DNA of 64,000 nucleotides, from the NCBI GenBank assembly GCA_011772205.1, contig WVZY01000026.1, positions 1-64,000 of the forward strand. The letters are read 5' to 3'. The stretch is from Candidatus Latescibacterota bacterium (lineage in GTDB: Bacteria; Krumholzibacteriota; Krumholzibacteriia; WVZY01). Under the pieces are notes generated by a model. The model was not told the origin of the DNA, made no database searches, and saw only the letters and a program-made list of their open reading frames with translations. Both the position numbers and the translations under genes were made by a program. Positions 62,857 through 64,000 of this stretch are shown here, piece after piece; positions within the stretch are counted from its first letter, which is position 1; each line of letters opens with the position of its first letter.

Positions 62857-64000
62857 GTGAACAGCGATTCCAGGCATTTTCGCGCCCCCTTTGCGCTTTA
62901 TTTCTTGGGCATATTTTTCGTGATCACATTGTTCATGACGAGCGCAGCGGCCGCCTATACGCAACTGCAGGTTCTGCTACCTGGGGAGTCTCCAGCACCG
63001 GGCACAACCACGGGAAAACTCGGCACGCCGCTCGCGCAAACCGTCGGGATACCTTTCATTGTTACGGTCAGAGCATGCGATGATTCGTGGTACACCGATA
63101 CATCCATAACAAACGTCATTCAGATTTCGTCCTCTGATGCCAGCGCCACGCTGCCAGGCCCCGCCGCTATGGTCGATGGGGAAGTGAACCTTACTGTCAC
63201 GTTCAATGCGGCAGGCTCATTCACGATCTCGGCCGATGATCAATCGGATCCGACAATTCCGGAAGCTACTTCGGCTTTTGCGACGGCTTATATTTTTTAT
63301 GGCTTCGAATTTTCACGGATCAACCAAAAGAATCAATATGCAGGGCAGCCGATGTCCATAACGCTGTGGGCCGTAAATCCTGTGGGCGAGATTGTGAGCG
63401 GCTTCTCCGGCCAGGTGCGTTTGAGAGAGATTACCAGCTACGGTGAAGGACGAATTACACCGGATCTTGTAACGCTTTCCAATGGCACGTGGTCGGGATC
63501 GGTAACGATGTACCGCGCTGATGAAACGAGCATCAACCGCGGCAATGTCAACATTTATGCTCTGCTCGATGCCGATCCTACTAAGAACGGCACAAGCGAT
63601 CCGTTTACCGTGCACCCCAGTCCCTTCGAGCGCCTTCAAATTATTGTGCCGGGAGAAGATCCTTTGCCGGGCAGTGTGAGCGGTATTACGGGCGCGCCTG
63701 CCAGCCAAAGTGCCGGCCAGACTTTCGTAGTCGACATTTATTCCACGGACGCTTATTGGAATCCTCTTCCGAGCACTGATCTTGTACGCATCACATCGAG
63801 CGATCCGGGAGCGAGTACTCCTGTGTCCGGAAACCTTTCGAACGGTTTCAGGCAGTTCACCGTTGCGCTGGCGACCATCGGCACTCAAACACTGACAGTA
63901 AACGACATCACAAATGGCGCTATACAAGGGATGACGAGCAACGGCATTCAGGTGATTCCAAGTGCACCGGATCATTTTGAGATCGATCCAATTGCTTCCC
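62857..64000 (+). CDS. Large secreted protein with Ig-like repeats (3' end beyond window)
   Basis: A frame opens at GTG 62857 (AGAGGGTGG upstream) and stays open for 381 codons to the window edge; the ORF track lacks it because it has no stop. It begins with a signal peptide or membrane helix (ALYFLGIFFVITLFMTSAA). At least two related units of about 110-120 residues follow, each with LQVLLPGESPAPGTTTGKLG or LQIIVPGEDPLPGSVSGITG, then a beta-rich part with VRISSSD-like strings. This looks like Ig-like adhesin or surface repeats typical of FCB bacteria, probably ending in a sorting domain outside the window. The minus ORF 63313-63975 is its shadow. Confidence 0.8.
   Translation, partial: MNSDSRHFRAPFALYFLGIFFVITLFMTSAAAAYTQLQVLLPGESPAPGTTTGKLGTPLAQTVGIPFIVTVRACDDSWYTDTSITNVIQISSSDASATLPGPAAMVDGEVNLTVTFNAAGSFTISADDQSDPTIPEATSAFATAYIFYGFEFSRINQKNQYAGQPMSITLWAVNPVGEIVSGFSGQVRLREITSYGEGRITPDLVTLSNGTWSGSVTMYRADETSINRGNVNIYALLDADPTKNGTSDPFTVHPSPFERLQIIVPGEDPLPGSVSGITGAPASQSAGQTFVVDIYSTDAYWNPLPSTDLVRITSSDPGASTPVSGNLSNGFRQFTVALATIGTQTLTVNDITNGAIQGMTSNGIQVIPSAPDHFEIDPIAS

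Noticed and set aside
63313-63975. 220-codon minus-strand ORF at the right edge
   Set aside because: It is the shadow of the plus-strand Ig-like secreted gene, which has a signal peptide, a ribosome-binding site and repeats.

Overview
The window looks like chromosomal DNA of an uncultured bacterium of the Fibrobacterota-Chlorobiota-Bacteroidota (FCB) type, for example a KSB1-, Zixibacteria- or Latescibacteria-like lineage. The main reason is the repeated C-terminal sorting module with the NYPNPFNP ... GVYFxRL ... KKMxLLK signature, seen on four separate proteins. Kinases that carry a TolB/FlgO-like module plus TPRs, DUF4097-type lipoproteins and many Sec or lipoprotein signal peptides fit the same groups. 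No rRNA, tRNA or marker gene is present, so the phylum cannot be fixed from this sequence.

Layout. 0-2.4 kb: two paralogous zinc-ribbon/membrane/SH3b proteins. 2.7-10 kb: a secreted eight-repeat protein, a CPA1 sodium/proton antiporter, a two-subunit molybdenum hydroxylase, and a decayed gene with a sorting domain. 10.1-11.4 kb: a probable outer-membrane beta-barrel. 11.7-17.5 kb: a small mobile-element region with a PC4-like ssDNA-binding protein, a terminase-small-subunit-like HTH protein, small phage-type ORFs, two exported cargo proteins and a tyrosine recombinase; several genes here are broken. 17.6-24 kb: a membrane-anchored hypothetical, a WbqC-like protein, and a light-response module (SDR-DUF2867, photolyase and DUF378 on the minus strand, divergent from a CarH-type B12 photoreceptor regulator). 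24-32 kb: a POT-like transporter, nucleotidyltransferase, beta-lactamase-fold hydrolase, truncated MazF-like toxin, Shewanella-like phosphatase and two tandem exported methyltransferases. 32-34.5 kb: a secreted subtilase. 34.8-41.1 kb: a Ser/Thr kinase array with two intact kinases, two remnants and an EF-Tu-domain-2-like small protein. 41.2-54.1 kb: a DUF819 membrane protein, OmpA lipoprotein, GAF-PP2C phosphatase, large membrane protein, radical SAM/B12 protein, DUF1330 protein, S9 peptidase-thioredoxin fusion and a YXWGXW-like lipoprotein. 54.4-64 kb: a BKACE-family enzyme, a GNAT acetyltransferase, a frameshifted sorting-domain protein, a DUF4097-like lipoprotein, a STAS protein, an ABC-2 exporter, a hypothetical, and the open 5' part of a large secreted Ig-like protein that the ORF track does not list.

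How parts work together. The clearest functional unit is the CarH-photolyase module: the regulator has both the Wx9EH and ExHxxG B12 signatures, and a perfect palindrome overlaps its -35 box. The kinase array, the PP2C phosphatase and the STAS protein suggest signalling through phosphorylation. Several genes (about 9.5, 15.8, 16.5/16.7 and 57.8 kb) each carry single-base indels, three of them in homopolymers, and one gene has an in-frame stop. These may be real decay, assembly errors, or both, and raw reads would decide.
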